Of a stretch of DNA of 64,000 bases, positions 9,090 through 19,200 are shown piece after piece. This stretch comes from Rhodanobacteraceae bacterium. Lineage in GTDB: Bacteria > Pseudomonadota > Gammaproteobacteria > Xanthomonadales > Rhodanobacteraceae. A program made the position numbers and the translations under genes. A model generated the notes under the pieces. The model was given only the letters and a program-made list of their open reading frames with translations, was not told the origin of the DNA and did no database searches. The number at the start of each line of letters is the position of its first letter. Position 1 is the stretch's first letter. The stretch is taken from assembly GCA_030123585.1 (NCBI GenBank), contig CP126120.1, forward strand, positions 744,001 to 808,000. The letters are read 5' to 3'.

Positions 9090-12000
9090 TCAAGATTTCA
9101 CCTTCTCCGATTCGACGCTGATTAGCTTCTTGCCCGCAGCTTTCAGCTTGGCGTTCAACGCCGGAAGTTCGTTCGTCTTGAGCGCACTCCACTTCTGCAG
9201 CGACGCATCCAGCATGCCGCTCAGCTTGGTGTAACCCGCTTGCGCGTCAGGCGACGGCGCGGCGTCGGCGCCGCCATCGACGGCCTGCATCAGCGACATG
9301 AATGCGCCGCCGAGGTAACGGAAGTTCTGGACGTTGTTGGGCGGGAAGGTCCAGGCGTTGTACGGGTTGGGCGCCTCGGTGATGTCAGCCGCAGCCACGA
9401 CTTTCGCGTCCAGCGCGTCGATGGATTTCGCAAGATCGCCGTTGGCGTCCTTGCGCGCTTTCTGCAACGCGGCGTGCAACGTGTGCGCCTCGCCTGTCGC
9501 GATTGCGAGTTTTGCCCCTTCGGCTTCGACCTTGCGCGCCAGTTCGAACTGCTGCTGGTAGGCCGTCTCAGGAATGGTGACGCGCGGATCGTGCGCGACG
9601 GTCAGCGGTTCGCTGAAGGTCTTGCCATCGACCGTGAGTTTCACGGTGTATTGCCCGGGCGGCGCCCACGCGCCCTCGGCGAAGGCGTCGCCGTGCGCCA
9701 GCGCCGCAGGTGGCGCGTAGCGCAGCGGCCACACGAAGCGGTGTAGGCCCGGCGTGGTTTCCAGCACCGACGGTTCGCGGAACCAGTCGGGCGTCATGTT
9801 GATCTTCGCGGGATCGGGCCTGGGCGCCTTGTCGGCGCTGGAATAGCTGCGCACCAGCTTGCCGTTCGCATCGAAGATCGAGAGTTCGATCGGCTTCGCG
9901 GGTGTCGATGCCAGCGAGTAATCGAGGTACGCGCCCCACGGCGGGTTCTCGGCGATGGGCTCGTCCTTGGGCAGCGGTGTGCCGGTGAACATCGGCATGC
10001 GCACGCGGTACGCGACCGCGGGCTGGTACAGGCGCGTGGCCCAGCTTGCCGGATACGCCGCCAACTGCCGCAGCGCCGAGACGTCGTCCATGATCCAGAA
10101 ACCGCGGCCGTGCGTGGCGATCACGAGATCGTCGTGCTTGACCTCGAGGTCGCGCACCGACACCGCGGGCAGGTTCTGTTGCAGCGAATGCCACTGGCCG
10201 CCGTTGTCGAACGACACGAACACGCCGAAATCGGTGCCGGCGTAGAGCATGCCTTTCTTCACCGGATCCTCGCGCACGACGTCGACGAAATCGCCGTCGG
10301 GAATGCCGGCGGTGATCAGTTGCCACGACTTGCCGCCATAGGTGGTGCGATAGATGTACGGCTTGCGGTCGTCCAGCCGGTGGCGATCGACGGACACGAA
10401 CGCGGTGTCCTGATCGAAATGCGAGGGCGAAATGCTGCCGACCTTGGACCACGCGCCGAGTTGCTTCGGCGTGACGTCGCTCCAGTGCGCGCCGGCATCG
10501 TCGGTGCGCCAGATCAGGCCATCGTCGGTGCCGGCCCACAAGAGCTTCGCATTCAGCGGCGACGAGCCGATCGAATACACCACGCCGCGGCGCGGGCCCT
10601 GGTGCAGGTTGTCGGCGACGGTCGGCGCATCGAGCGTCGCGGGCACCGCCGGATCGGGACGCGTGAGGTCCGGGCTGATCGCGGTCCAGTGTTCGCCGCC
10701 GTCGCGGGTCTGCCACAGCCGCTGGTTGCCGAAATACAAGGTGTCCTTGTCCACCGCGTTGAACACCAGCGGCAGCGTCCAGGTGCGGCGGTAGATGTCT
10801 GGACGGCTAAGCGTCGGATCGACGTCGCGCGTCTGCTGGGTCTTGAGGTCCAGTTTCTCGACGGTGCCGCCATACACGATGTCGGGGTCCTGCGGATCGG
10901 GCGCGATCATGCCGCTCTCGCCGCCCGCGGTGACCTCGTGGAACTGCATCATGTTGATCGTGGGGTAATAGGTCGAGCGGCTGGGCACGCCTGCCGCGCC
11001 GGAGTCCTGCTGCGCGCCGTACACGCGATACGGGAAACGGTTGTCGGTGCTGACGTGGTACATCTGCGCGGTCGGCTGGTTGAACCAGCTCGACCAGGTT
11101 CTGCCGCCATTGGTGGTGATGATCGCGCCCTGGTCCACGCCCATGATCTGGCGGTCCGGATCGTTCGGATCGATCCACAGCTCGTGGTAATCGTCGCCGG
11201 TCGGATCGCCCTTCATCGGCAGGAAGGTCTTGCCGCCGTCGTCCGAACGCAGTTCGATGGTGTTCATCGCGTAGATGCGGCCGGGATTCTTCGGATCGGC
11301 GGTGATCTGCCCGAAATACCAGCCGCGCTGCCAGATGCGCGGATCGCCGCTGGTCTTCTTCCAGGTCTTGCCCGCGTCGTCGGAACGGTACAGGCCGCCC
11401 TGCTCCGCATCGACGATCGCGTAGATGCGATCGGGCGCGGCGGCGGAAATCGCGAGGCCGATCCGGCCCAGGCCCTTGGACGGGAAGCCGTTGCCTTCGA
11501 TGTGCGTCCAGGTGCTGCCGCCGTCGGTGGATTTGTACAAGCCCGAACCCGGCCCGTTCGACGGCGGATACACGGCCCACGGCGGGCGCCGCGTCTGCCA
11601 CAGCGACGCGTAGATCACGTTGGCATCGCCGGGCTTGAAGATCAGGTCGATCGCGCCGGTGTCGGCGTTCGGGCCCAGCACCTTCTTCCAGGTCTGGCCG
11701 CCGTCCAGCGAACGGAACACGCCGCGTTCGGCATTCGGCCCATAGGGATGCCCCAGCGCCGCGACGAACACGCGATTCGGATTGTGCGGATCGACGCGGA
11801 TCATCGCGATCTGCTGCGAGTCGTTCAATCCGATGTGCGTCCAGGTCTTGCCGGCATCGACGGACTTGTACATGCCGTCGCCCTGCACGATGTCCGAACG
11901 CATGTCGGATTCGCCGGTGCCGACGTAGAGGATGTTCGGGTTGGAAGGCGCGACCGCGATCGCACCGATCGACTGCACGGGTTGGTCATCGAACAACGGC

Positions 12001-12275
12001 TGCCACGTGCGGCCGGTGTCGTGCGTTTCCCACACGCCGCCATCGACCGTGCCCATGTAGAAATGCGTTGGCTGGCCCGGCACACCGGTGACCGCCAGCG
12101 TGCGGCCGGCGCGGAACGGCCCGATCATGCGCCAGTGCAAAGCACCCCATGTGGACGCGGTGTTCGCATTGTCGTGCGCGGTGGCAGGCACAGCCGGCGC
12201 TGGAGCCGCAGCGGCGCCGGCCGACAAGGCGAGCATGAGTGAGGACGCAATCACCGACGCGCGAAAACGATGCAT
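9090..12275 (-). CDS. Secreted Asp-box (BNR/VPS10-like) repeat protein, paralogue 2
   Basis: A 1061-residue secreted protein. The start has a strong AGGAGGG six bases upstream and is followed by a signal peptide ending SAGAAAAP. Asp-box motifs run through the first 700 residues (KSVDAGKTW, RSLDGGQTW, KSTDGGSTW, RSDDAGKTW, RTTYGGKSW). The opening 'WRMIGPFRAGRTLAVTGVPG' and the block 'GTGESDMRSDIVQGDGMYKS' are shared with the other paralogues. An Ig-like module ('GQYTVKLTVDGKTFSEPL') and a helical C-terminal region complete it. It is probably exported and possibly surface-exposed. It shares orientation with paralogues 3 and 4 upstream. The enzymatic role is unknown despite the common 'glycosyl hydrolase' label. 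Confidence 0.85.
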   Translation of the reverse strand: MHRFRASVIASSLMLALSAGAAAAPAPAVPATAHDNANTASTWGALHWRMIGPFRAGRTLAVTGVPGQPTHFYMGTVDGGVWETHDTGRTWQPLFDDQPVQSIGAIAVAPSNPNILYVGTGESDMRSDIVQGDGMYKSVDAGKTWTHIGLNDSQQIAMIRVDPHNPNRVFVAALGHPYGPNAERGVFRSLDGGQTWKKVLGPNADTGAIDLIFKPGDANVIYASLWQTRRPPWAVYPPSNGPGSGLYKSTDGGSTWTHIEGNGFPSKGLGRIGLAISAAAPDRIYAIVDAEQGGLYRSDDAGKTWKKTSGDPRIWQRGWYFGQITADPKNPGRIYAMNTIELRSDDGGKTFLPMKGDPTGDDYHELWIDPNDPDRQIMGVDQGAIITTNGGRTWSSWFNQPTAQMYHVSTDNRFPYRVYGAQQDSGAAGVPSRSTYYPTINMMQFHEVTAGGESGMIAPDPQDPDIVYGGTVEKLDLKTQQTRDVDPTLSRPDIYRRTWTLPLVFNAVDKDTLYFGNQRLWQTRDGGEHWTAISPDLTRPDPAVPATLDAPTVADNLHQGPRRGVVYSIGSSPLNAKLLWAGTDDGLIWRTDDAGAHWSDVTPKQLGAWSKVGSISPSHFDQDTAFVSVDRHRLDDRKPYIYRTTYGGKSWQLITAGIPDGDFVDVVREDPVKKGMLYAGTDFGVFVSFDNGGQWHSLQQNLPAVSVRDLEVKHDDLVIATHGRGFWIMDDVSALRQLAAYPASWATRLYQPAVAYRVRMPMFTGTPLPKDEPIAENPPWGAYLDYSLASTPAKPIELSIFDANGKLVRSYSSADKAPRPDPAKINMTPDWFREPSVLETTPGLHRFVWPLRYAPPAALAHGDAFAEGAWAPPGQYTVKLTVDGKTFSEPLTVAHDPRVTIPETAYQQQFELARKVEAEGAKLAIATGEAHTLHAALQKARKDANGDLAKSIDALDAKVVAAADITEAPNPYNAWTFPPNNVQNFRYLGGAFMSLMQAVDGGADAAPSPDAQAGYTKLSGMLDASLQKWSALKTNELPALNAKLKAAGKKLISVESEKVKS

Positions 12276-12409
12276 GTCATTCCCTCCTGACGAATCCCGA
12301 AATGATAGCCCGCGCAGATGCGCGGGCGTGGATCAGAAAAACGGACGCGTGACGCGAGCGGTGCGCCAAGCGCGCGAACCATTGTCGTGTACCGCAAAGT
12401 CTTTTCTTT

Positions 12410-12525
12410 GTCATTCCGGGGCCCGTGCCGGCAAGCCGGCGCGGGAACCCGGAATCGGTTTCACTACGCGTGTCAATTCTTTAAACCGATTCCGGATTCG
12501 GGCCTGCGGCCCGCTCCGGAACGAC
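12410..12525. repeat. Bipartite palindromic repeat, GTCATTCC family, copy 1
   Basis: About 116 bases bounded by GTCATTCCGG and CCGGAACGAC. It consists of two hairpins (CCCGTGCCGGC... and GGGCCTGCGGCCC) joined by a spacer whose ends, AATCGGTTT and AAACCGATT, also pair. Near-identical designs lie at 15981-16095 and 53376-53467. It fills most of the gap between paralogues 2 and 3 and encodes no protein. Confidence 0.75.
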
Positions 12526-12545
12526 GACCTAAACAGAACGCCGCA

Positions 12546-15500
12546 TCAATTGTCCGCCGCCAACAGCTTCGGATCGCCAACCTTGACCGGCTCGCCGATG
12601 GGCAACGTTGGCATGCCCGCGTGCTTCGCGTCCGCATTGAACTTCTCCACGGCTTGCCGCACGGAGCCATTGAAGCGGTCGAGCAGCGGCTGCAGGCCGG
12701 CTTCCTTCTGCGCGATGTATTCGCGCTGGTTCGCGTTCGGCGCCTGATCCGGGCCCATCCGCGAAGCGCTGCGATACACGTCGAAGAAACTCATGCCCCA
12801 CGGCGCGAGCTGGTGCAGGTCGTCTTCCGGCACCTTGTACTGGATGCTCGGGTCGTAGAGGTTCTTCGCGAAGTCGCCGAGCTGTTGCTTCAGGGTTTCG
12901 GCACGCGCGTGCAGGTTGGCCTTGGCGCTGCCCGCCGCGGCGTCCCTGGTCGAATCCAGAACCTTGTCGAGCGTCTGCATCATGCCGTAGGTGCGGCCGA
13001 TCATCGCTACGTCCGCGGCGGCTTCGCCGCGCAGTCGCATCGCGGTGTCGAACGCAGCGCGCTGCACGTCCATCGGCGGATTGACGCGTGGATCGGCAGC
13101 CACCTGCACGGTCTGGCTCTCGGCGTGGCCGTTCGCTTCCACCTTCACCCGATAACTGCCCGGCAACGCGAGCGGGCCCTTGGGCTGGTCGTTCTCGTCG
13201 GGACGTTCTTCCGCACGCAGCGACTTCGGCAGTTCGACGCCGGTGTAGCGCATGTTCCACGACGCCACGTTGATGCCGGCCTTGCCGGGCGCATGGAAAC
13301 GCGCGACCGGCTTGCCGGTGCTGTCGGTCACGGTGACGACGACCGGGTTGCACTGTTCGAACGAAGGCTTGTGCGCCTTTTCCTTGGCGGGTTTCTTCGC
13401 GCCCTGCGCGGGCTGCGCCGATTCGTCGCCGTTCTTGTTCTCTTCCTTGGCGCAGGCCTTGGGCACATTGATCGCCTTCGCCAGCGAATACACGATGGTC
13501 GGTCCGCTCGGCGGATTGGACGTCTTGAACTCGCCCGGTGCGGGGCCGATGTGGCGGCCGCCGAACTCGATCCACTCGGTGCCCTGCGCGCTCGGGAACA
13601 GATGGAAGCTGTCGTCCGCCAGTTTCGGCTGCCACTGCTCCAACGCCTCGATGTTGTCGAGGATCCACAGGCCGTAGCCGTGCGTCGCCAGCACCAGGTC
13701 ATGCGGCGACTTGGTGAACTTGATGTCGAACACCGCCATCGTCGGCAGGTTGCCGGTCATCGCGTGCCAGTGCGCGCCGTCGTCGAACGACAGGTACAGC
13801 CCGTGCATCGTGCCGAGCGCGAGCAGGCCCTTGCGATTGGGATCCTCGCGCACCACCACCGCGGCGGCATTGTCCGGCAGGCCGTTGGCGATGCTCTGCC
13901 AGTGCGCGCCGTAGTCGCGGGTCTTCAGCACGTACGGGTGTTCGTCGCCCAGCATGTGGCCGTCCACCGCGATGTAGGCGGTGCCGGCATCGAACGGCGA
14001 TACGCCGATCTGGTAGATGCGGCCGAGCTTCACCGCCTGCGGCAGGCCGGCGGAAACATTGGTCCAGTTGGCGCCGCCGTCCTTGCTGACCCACACCAGG
14101 CCGTCGTCGGTGCCGACCCAGATCACGTTCGGGTCAGTATCCGCCAACGAGATCGAGAGGATGGTGTCGGTGTTCTCCGCACTGGAGATGTCGTGAAACA
14201 CCGGACCGCCCGCGACGGGCTGGTGTTCCTTGATGTCGCGCGTGAGGTCCTTCGAGATCGGCTGCCAGTTGGCGCCGCCGTCGGTGGACTTGAACACCAC
14301 GTTGGCGCCGATGTAGAGCGTGTTGGGATCGGTCGGCGACACCGCGATCGGCGAACTCCAGTTGAAGCGGTACTGGAGTTTCGAGATCGGCGTGTCGCCC
14401 ATGCTCGTCATCACCGGACGGATGAACTTGCGCGTCCAGTTTTTGGTATCGATGCGCGAGGTGAAACCGTTCTGCGACGCGGCATACACGATTGAAGGAT
14501 CGGAAGGCGCGGGCACCACGTAGGTGCCGTCGCCGCCCGACGGATTCCACCAGTCCGCACCCCAGATGCCGGAGCCGGCGAGACTGTTGGACGGCCCGCA
14601 CGCCGCGTTGTCGTCCTGGATGCCGCCGCACACGCCGAACGGCACCGTGTTGGAAATCGCGACGGTGTAGAACTCCTCGATCGGCATGTTGTTGAACGAG
14701 CGCCAGCTCTTGCCGCCGTCCACGCTCTCGAACGCGCCGCCGTCGTTGCCCTGGATCATGCGCTCGGGATTCTTCGGATCGATCCATATCGAGTGGTGAT
14801 CCACGTGCACGCCGCGATCGATCACCCTGGCGGTCTTGCCGCCGTCGGTGGACTTCATCAGGTTGAAGGAACTGAAGTAGATCGTCTTGGGATCGTTCGG
14901 CGCTACCGCGAACGAACTGAAGTAGAACATCCGTACCGCGAGCTCGTGGTTGTTGCTGATGCACTTCCAGTGGTCGCCGGAATCGATGCTGCTCCACAGG
15001 ATGCAATGCTGTGTCGGCATCGTCGCGTACACGATGTTCGGCGACGACGGCGCGAACCCGATCTTGACGCGGTCCGTGGGATCGGTCGTCGGCAAGCCGC
15101 CGGCGAGTTTGTTCCAGGTCCGGCCGCCGTCGGTCGATTTCCAGATGCCGCCGTCGGTGCTGCCGTTGATCTGCGTCCACGGCCTGCGCTGCTCGGTCCA
15201 CATGCCGGCCAGCAGCACGTTCGGGTTGGACGGATCGATCTCGATGTCGCTGGCGCCCGTGGTGTCGTTGACGTACAGCACCTTCTTCCAGTTCCTACCG
15301 CCGTCGGTGGTCATGAACACGCCGCGCGTCTCGCTGGGCTTCCACGGATTGCCCAACACCGCGACGTAAACGGTATTCGGATCTTTCGGGCTGACGACGA
15401 TGTTCGAGATCAATCCCGCGTCGGCGAGTCCCTTGAACTGCCAGGTCTTGCCGTCGTCGGGCGAGAAATACACGCCGTGGCCAAGCAGCACGTCGTTGCG

Positions 15501-15833
15501 CGGATTGGCTTCGCCGGTGCCGAGCCAGATGTCTTTCGGATTCGAGGGCGCCAGTGCGACCGCGCCGATCGATGCCGCATCGCCGTGCTTGAACACGTTG
15601 TCCCACTTGATGCCGTCGTCGGTGGTTTTCCACAAACCGGCGCCGGCGGTGCCGACGTAATACACGCCCGGCTTGCCCGGCACGCCGATCGTCGCGCTCA
15701 CGCGACCGCCCGACACGGCCGGCCCGAGATTGCGGAATTTGAGATTGGCGAACGGGCCAGCGGGCTTGTCGGCGGCCAGCGCGGCCCCGGCGAAGGTCAG
15801 CAACAACAGCGCTGCAACGAGTCGTGCTTTCAC
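12546..15833 (-). CDS. Secreted Asp-box (BNR/VPS10-like) repeat protein, paralogue 3
   Basis: A 1095-residue secreted protein. The GTG at 15833 is chosen because GGAGG lies five bases upstream and the signal peptide (KARLVAALLLLTFAGAALAA) starts there; extending to 16007 adds unlikely sequence. Asp-box motifs include KTTDDGIKW, TTDGGRNW, KSTDGGRTW and KSTDGGANW. The propeller-like region opens with 'LKFRNLGPAVSGGRVSATIG'. About residue 790 there is a charged Lys/Ala-rich insert between two cysteines that the paralogues lack. The C-terminus has an Ig-like module ('GSYRVKVEANGHAESQTV') and a helical tail. A cysteine pair in 'VCGGIQDDNAACG' is shared with paralogue 4 only. Confidence 0.85.
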   Translation of the reverse strand: MKARLVAALLLLTFAGAALAADKPAGPFANLKFRNLGPAVSGGRVSATIGVPGKPGVYYVGTAGAGLWKTTDDGIKWDNVFKHGDAASIGAVALAPSNPKDIWLGTGEANPRNDVLLGHGVYFSPDDGKTWQFKGLADAGLISNIVVSPKDPNTVYVAVLGNPWKPSETRGVFMTTDGGRNWKKVLYVNDTTGASDIEIDPSNPNVLLAGMWTEQRRPWTQINGSTDGGIWKSTDGGRTWNKLAGGLPTTDPTDRVKIGFAPSSPNIVYATMPTQHCILWSSIDSGDHWKCISNNHELAVRMFYFSSFAVAPNDPKTIYFSSFNLMKSTDGGKTARVIDRGVHVDHHSIWIDPKNPERMIQGNDGGAFESVDGGKSWRSFNNMPIEEFYTVAISNTVPFGVCGGIQDDNAACGPSNSLAGSGIWGADWWNPSGGDGTYVVPAPSDPSIVYAASQNGFTSRIDTKNWTRKFIRPVMTSMGDTPISKLQYRFNWSSPIAVSPTDPNTLYIGANVVFKSTDGGANWQPISKDLTRDIKEHQPVAGGPVFHDISSAENTDTILSISLADTDPNVIWVGTDDGLVWVSKDGGANWTNVSAGLPQAVKLGRIYQIGVSPFDAGTAYIAVDGHMLGDEHPYVLKTRDYGAHWQSIANGLPDNAAAVVVREDPNRKGLLALGTMHGLYLSFDDGAHWHAMTGNLPTMAVFDIKFTKSPHDLVLATHGYGLWILDNIEALEQWQPKLADDSFHLFPSAQGTEWIEFGGRHIGPAPGEFKTSNPPSGPTIVYSLAKAINVPKACAKEENKNGDESAQPAQGAKKPAKEKAHKPSFEQCNPVVVTVTDSTGKPVARFHAPGKAGINVASWNMRYTGVELPKSLRAEERPDENDQPKGPLALPGSYRVKVEANGHAESQTVQVAADPRVNPPMDVQRAAFDTAMRLRGEAAADVAMIGRTYGMMQTLDKVLDSTRDAAAGSAKANLHARAETLKQQLGDFAKNLYDPSIQYKVPEDDLHQLAPWGMSFFDVYRSASRMGPDQAPNANQREYIAQKEAGLQPLLDRFNGSVRQAVEKFNADAKHAGMPTLPIGEPVKVGDPKLLAADN

Positions 15834-15980
15834 GGTTGCCTCCGGCTGGCGGAACAGATCCCCGTGACCGTAATCCTCCGTTGGAACACCCGGGGAGTGC
15901 CGGAAGTCAGGGTGGTGCGGTAAGTTGCATGAAGGTTGGGTCAACGCGCGGCTCAACGTGCGGACCGACCAACACTTCTC

Positions 15981-16095
15981 GTCATTCCGGGGCATCGCCG
16001 GCTTCATCGGCGATGAACCCGGAATCCATTTTGCTGTTCATTGAAAACCGATTCCGGGTTCCGCCCGCAAACAGCGCGGGCGGCCCCGGAATGAC
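15981..16095. repeat. Bipartite palindromic repeat, GTCATTCC family, copy 2
   Basis: Bounded by GTCATTCCGGGG and CCCCGGAATGAC, a perfect 12-base terminal inverted repeat. It has two internal hairpins: ATCGCCG...CGGCGAT and CCGCCCGC...GCGGGCGG. The central spacer is flanked by GGAATC and GATTCC. The layout is the same as at 12410-12525 and 53376-53467. Confidence 0.8.
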
Positions 16096-16115
16096 GACAA
16101 ATAGCGTCCGGTGCG

Positions 16116-16220
16116 GTAGGTTGGGCTGAACCCGGAGCGTGCTCCGGGGAAGCCCAACGTCACGCCGTTTCGTGCCAGCGTTGGGCTTCCGCCGATAAAG
16201 CTGGCGTCAGCCCAACCTAC
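16116..16220. repeat. Intergenic palindromic repeat, GTAGGTTGG family, copy 2
   Basis: Bounded by GTAGGTTGGGCTGA and TCAGCCCAACCTAC, a perfect 14-base terminal inverted repeat. Internal pairs are GGAGCGTGCTCC and AAGCCCAACG/CGTTGGGCTT. It ends 13 bases after the paralogue 4 stop codon (reading the minus strand) and may act as its transcript end. Confidence 0.8.
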
Positions 16221-16233
16221 AGACTCTGCACCT

Positions 16234-19200
16234 TCATTGTTCTTCCTGATCGCGGTTGGTGGTGATCCATCCGGCGTTCCACCCGGCCGGCGCGACCGCT
16301 TTCGCGAGCGCCAGCGGCGGCTGCTTCGCCTGCCGCAATGCGCGGTTCAGGTCCGCCAGCGGTTGTCCCTTGAGTGTGTTCCAGCGATCCATCAGCGACT
16401 TCAATTCCGCGCTGGTCTTGTCCAGCGCCGCGAGGTCCGCCGCCGTCGGCGCCTGGTCCGCGCCCTGCATCCGGACCATCAGCATCTGCAGTTCGCCGCC
16501 CACGCTGCCGAGATTCGGCGGGCCGTGGCGGAAGAAGAACTCGAACATCGAACCGGCCTTGGCGCCGGACAGCGCTTCGAGTTGTTTCCGATAACCCGCA
16601 AGCTTGGCATCCGATTTGTTTCCCGCTTCGCGCGCGGCGATCTGTTTCTCCAGATCACGCACCTGACCGAGCGCACGGCTCGCGGCCATCGCCTGCGCAT
16701 ACGCCTGCATTGATGCATCGAACTGCTTCTGCAAGTCCGCTGTCGAGGTTTTCACGCGCGGATCCATCTGCACCACCAGCGGTTGCGTGTACGTCTTGCC
16801 GCCAACCGCAAGCTTGAGCGTGTAGTGGCCCGGCATCACCCAGGGCGAACTCGCCATCACAGGCGTGTCGTGCTCGACCGCCTGGTTCATGTCCAGGAAC
16901 TGCAACGCACCCGGCATCGGCGACCAGTGCATGTCCCACACGAAGCGATGCATCCCGGCTTGCGTGGACAAGTTCATCGGCGGACGCGGCCACCAGTCCG
17001 GCACGTCGAGCTTCGCCGGATCGAGCGGCTTTTCGGGATCGGCGCTCGAGTAGTGCCGTACCAGCTTGCCATCGGCCGTATAGACGTCCAGCGTCACCGG
17101 CCCGCTGGCGTTGTGCGCGAGGTAGTAATCGACAATCGCGCCCGGCGGCGGATTCGGCAGCGAGGGCACGCGCCACGGCGTCGGCGGATTCATGTCCCAG
17201 CGCACGCGCACCGCGGTTTCCGGCTTGTACAGCGTCACGCGTGCCTTCGCGACCTGCGCGTCGATCTGGCGCAGCGGCGTGATGTCGTCCAGCACCTGGA
17301 AGCCGCGGCCGTGCGTCGCGGCAATCAGGTCATCGCCGTGCACCGCAAGGTCGCGCACCGACACCGCCGGCATGTTGAGCCGCAGCGATTGCCAGTGGTC
17401 GCCGTTGTCGAACGACACCCACGTTTGCGTTTCGGTGCCCGCAAACAGCAGGCCCTTGCGCTCGGGGTCCTCGCGGATCACGTTGGTCGCGGCGTCAGGC
17501 GTGATGCCGTTGTCGATCTCGGTCCAGTGCTTGCCGCCATCCTCGGTGCGGAACAGGTGCGGACGCATTTCGTCCAGCCACATCGTGTTGATCGCCGCGT
17601 ACGCGACCTTCGGATCGAAGTGGCTGGCTTCCAGCGAGAACACGCGCCACCACGGCTTCAACTCGGGCGGCGTGACGTTGTCCCAGTGCCCGCCGCCGTC
17701 GTGCGTTACCCAGATCAGGCCATCGTCGGTGCCGGCCCAAAGCAGGTTCTTGTCCAGCGGCGAAGGCGCCAGCGCATACACCACGCCGCGGTCAGTCGGC
17801 TTGGCATCGGGATCATCCTTGTACTTGCCGACGCTCGCCGGCACCGTCCAGGTCTTGCGCGTGAGATCCGGGCTGATCTGTTTCCAGTCCTGTCCGCCGT
17901 TGTCGCTCTGCCACACCGTATTCGAGGTGAAGTACAAACGCTGCGGATCGACCGGCGAAAACAGGATCGGCATCGTGCGCACCGTGCGGTAATCGGGATC
18001 GCGCGAAGCCATCGGCCCAACGTCCGCGATCTGTCCGGTGTCGCGGTCGTAGCGCGTCACGCCGCTGCGGGAACCGCCGTAAACCAGGTTCGGGTGCAGC
18101 GGATCGATCGCGGCGCCGCCGTATTCCTCGATGCCGGCCGGATGCCAGTCGTGCGCGGTCAGCTCACCGTCGTTGCCGCGCGACAGCACGCACGCGGAAC
18201 CCGAATCCTGCTGGCCGCCGCACACGCGGTACGGCCAGGTGTTGTCGATGCCGACCTTGTACATCGCGGCGGTCGGCTGGTTGTACCAGGAACTCCAGGT
18301 CTTGCCGCCGTTGACGGTGACGATCGCGCCTTGGTCGCTGTTGACCGCGATGATGTCGGGATTGTTCGGGTTGATCCAGGTCTGCTGGTAGTCATCGCCG
18401 CCCGGTGCGCCGCGGAATCCCGTCCAGGTCTTGCCGCCGTCCACGGATTTCCACAGCACCGGCGTGTCGCTGTACACGATGTCGGGGTTCTTCGGGTCGA
18501 TCGCCAGCATCGGCAGGTCGCCGCCGCCGATGCGCGAGGCCGGACGCGGATCCCTGGTGATCGTGAACCAGCTTGCGCCCGCATCGTTCGATCGATAGAG
18601 GGTAACGTCGCCATCGGGCGCACCCTTGCCGCTCGACACCGCCGCATACAGGATGTCCGGATTGCTCGGCGCGATCCGCAGCAGCGCCTGCTGCACGTCC
18701 GGCAATCCTTTCGTCAGCTTGGTCCAGGTGTTGCCGCCATCGGTCGATTTGAAAATGCCGCCGTCGGTGCCGCCGAACTGCCCGTTCTCCCACGGTGCCT
18801 GCTGCTGTTGCCACAGCGTCGCGTACACGATGTCGGGGTTCGCGGGATCGATTTCGACGTCGTCACCACTCACGTATTCATTGACATACAAGACCTTCTT
18901 CCACGTCTTTCCGCCATCCAGCGAACGGAAGATCCCGCGTTCCGCGTTCGGCCCGTACACATGCCCCATCGCCGCCGCGAACACGCGGTCCGGATTCTTC
19001 GGGTCCACCGCGATCATCGCGATGTCCTGCGTTTCCTTGAGGCCAATGAACCGCCAGGTCTTGCCGGCATCGGTGGACTTGTACATGCCCATGCCGGTGG
19101 CCTGGTCGGGGCGGATGGTGCTTTCGCCGGTGCCGACGTAGATCACGTCCGGATTGGAGTCCGCCACCGCAATCGCGCCAATCGAGCTGGTCGGCTGCTG

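Larger units (their letters stand above)
15834..16233. other. Non-coding gap holding two different palindromic repeats
   Basis: No gene is supported between paralogues 3 and 4. The stretch holds a complete GTCATTCC-family element (15981-16095) and, 20 bases further on, a GTAGGTTGG-family element (16116-16220). The remaining 150 bases before the paralogue 3 start presumably hold its promoter, but no confident -35/-10 pair was picked out. Confidence 0.6.
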
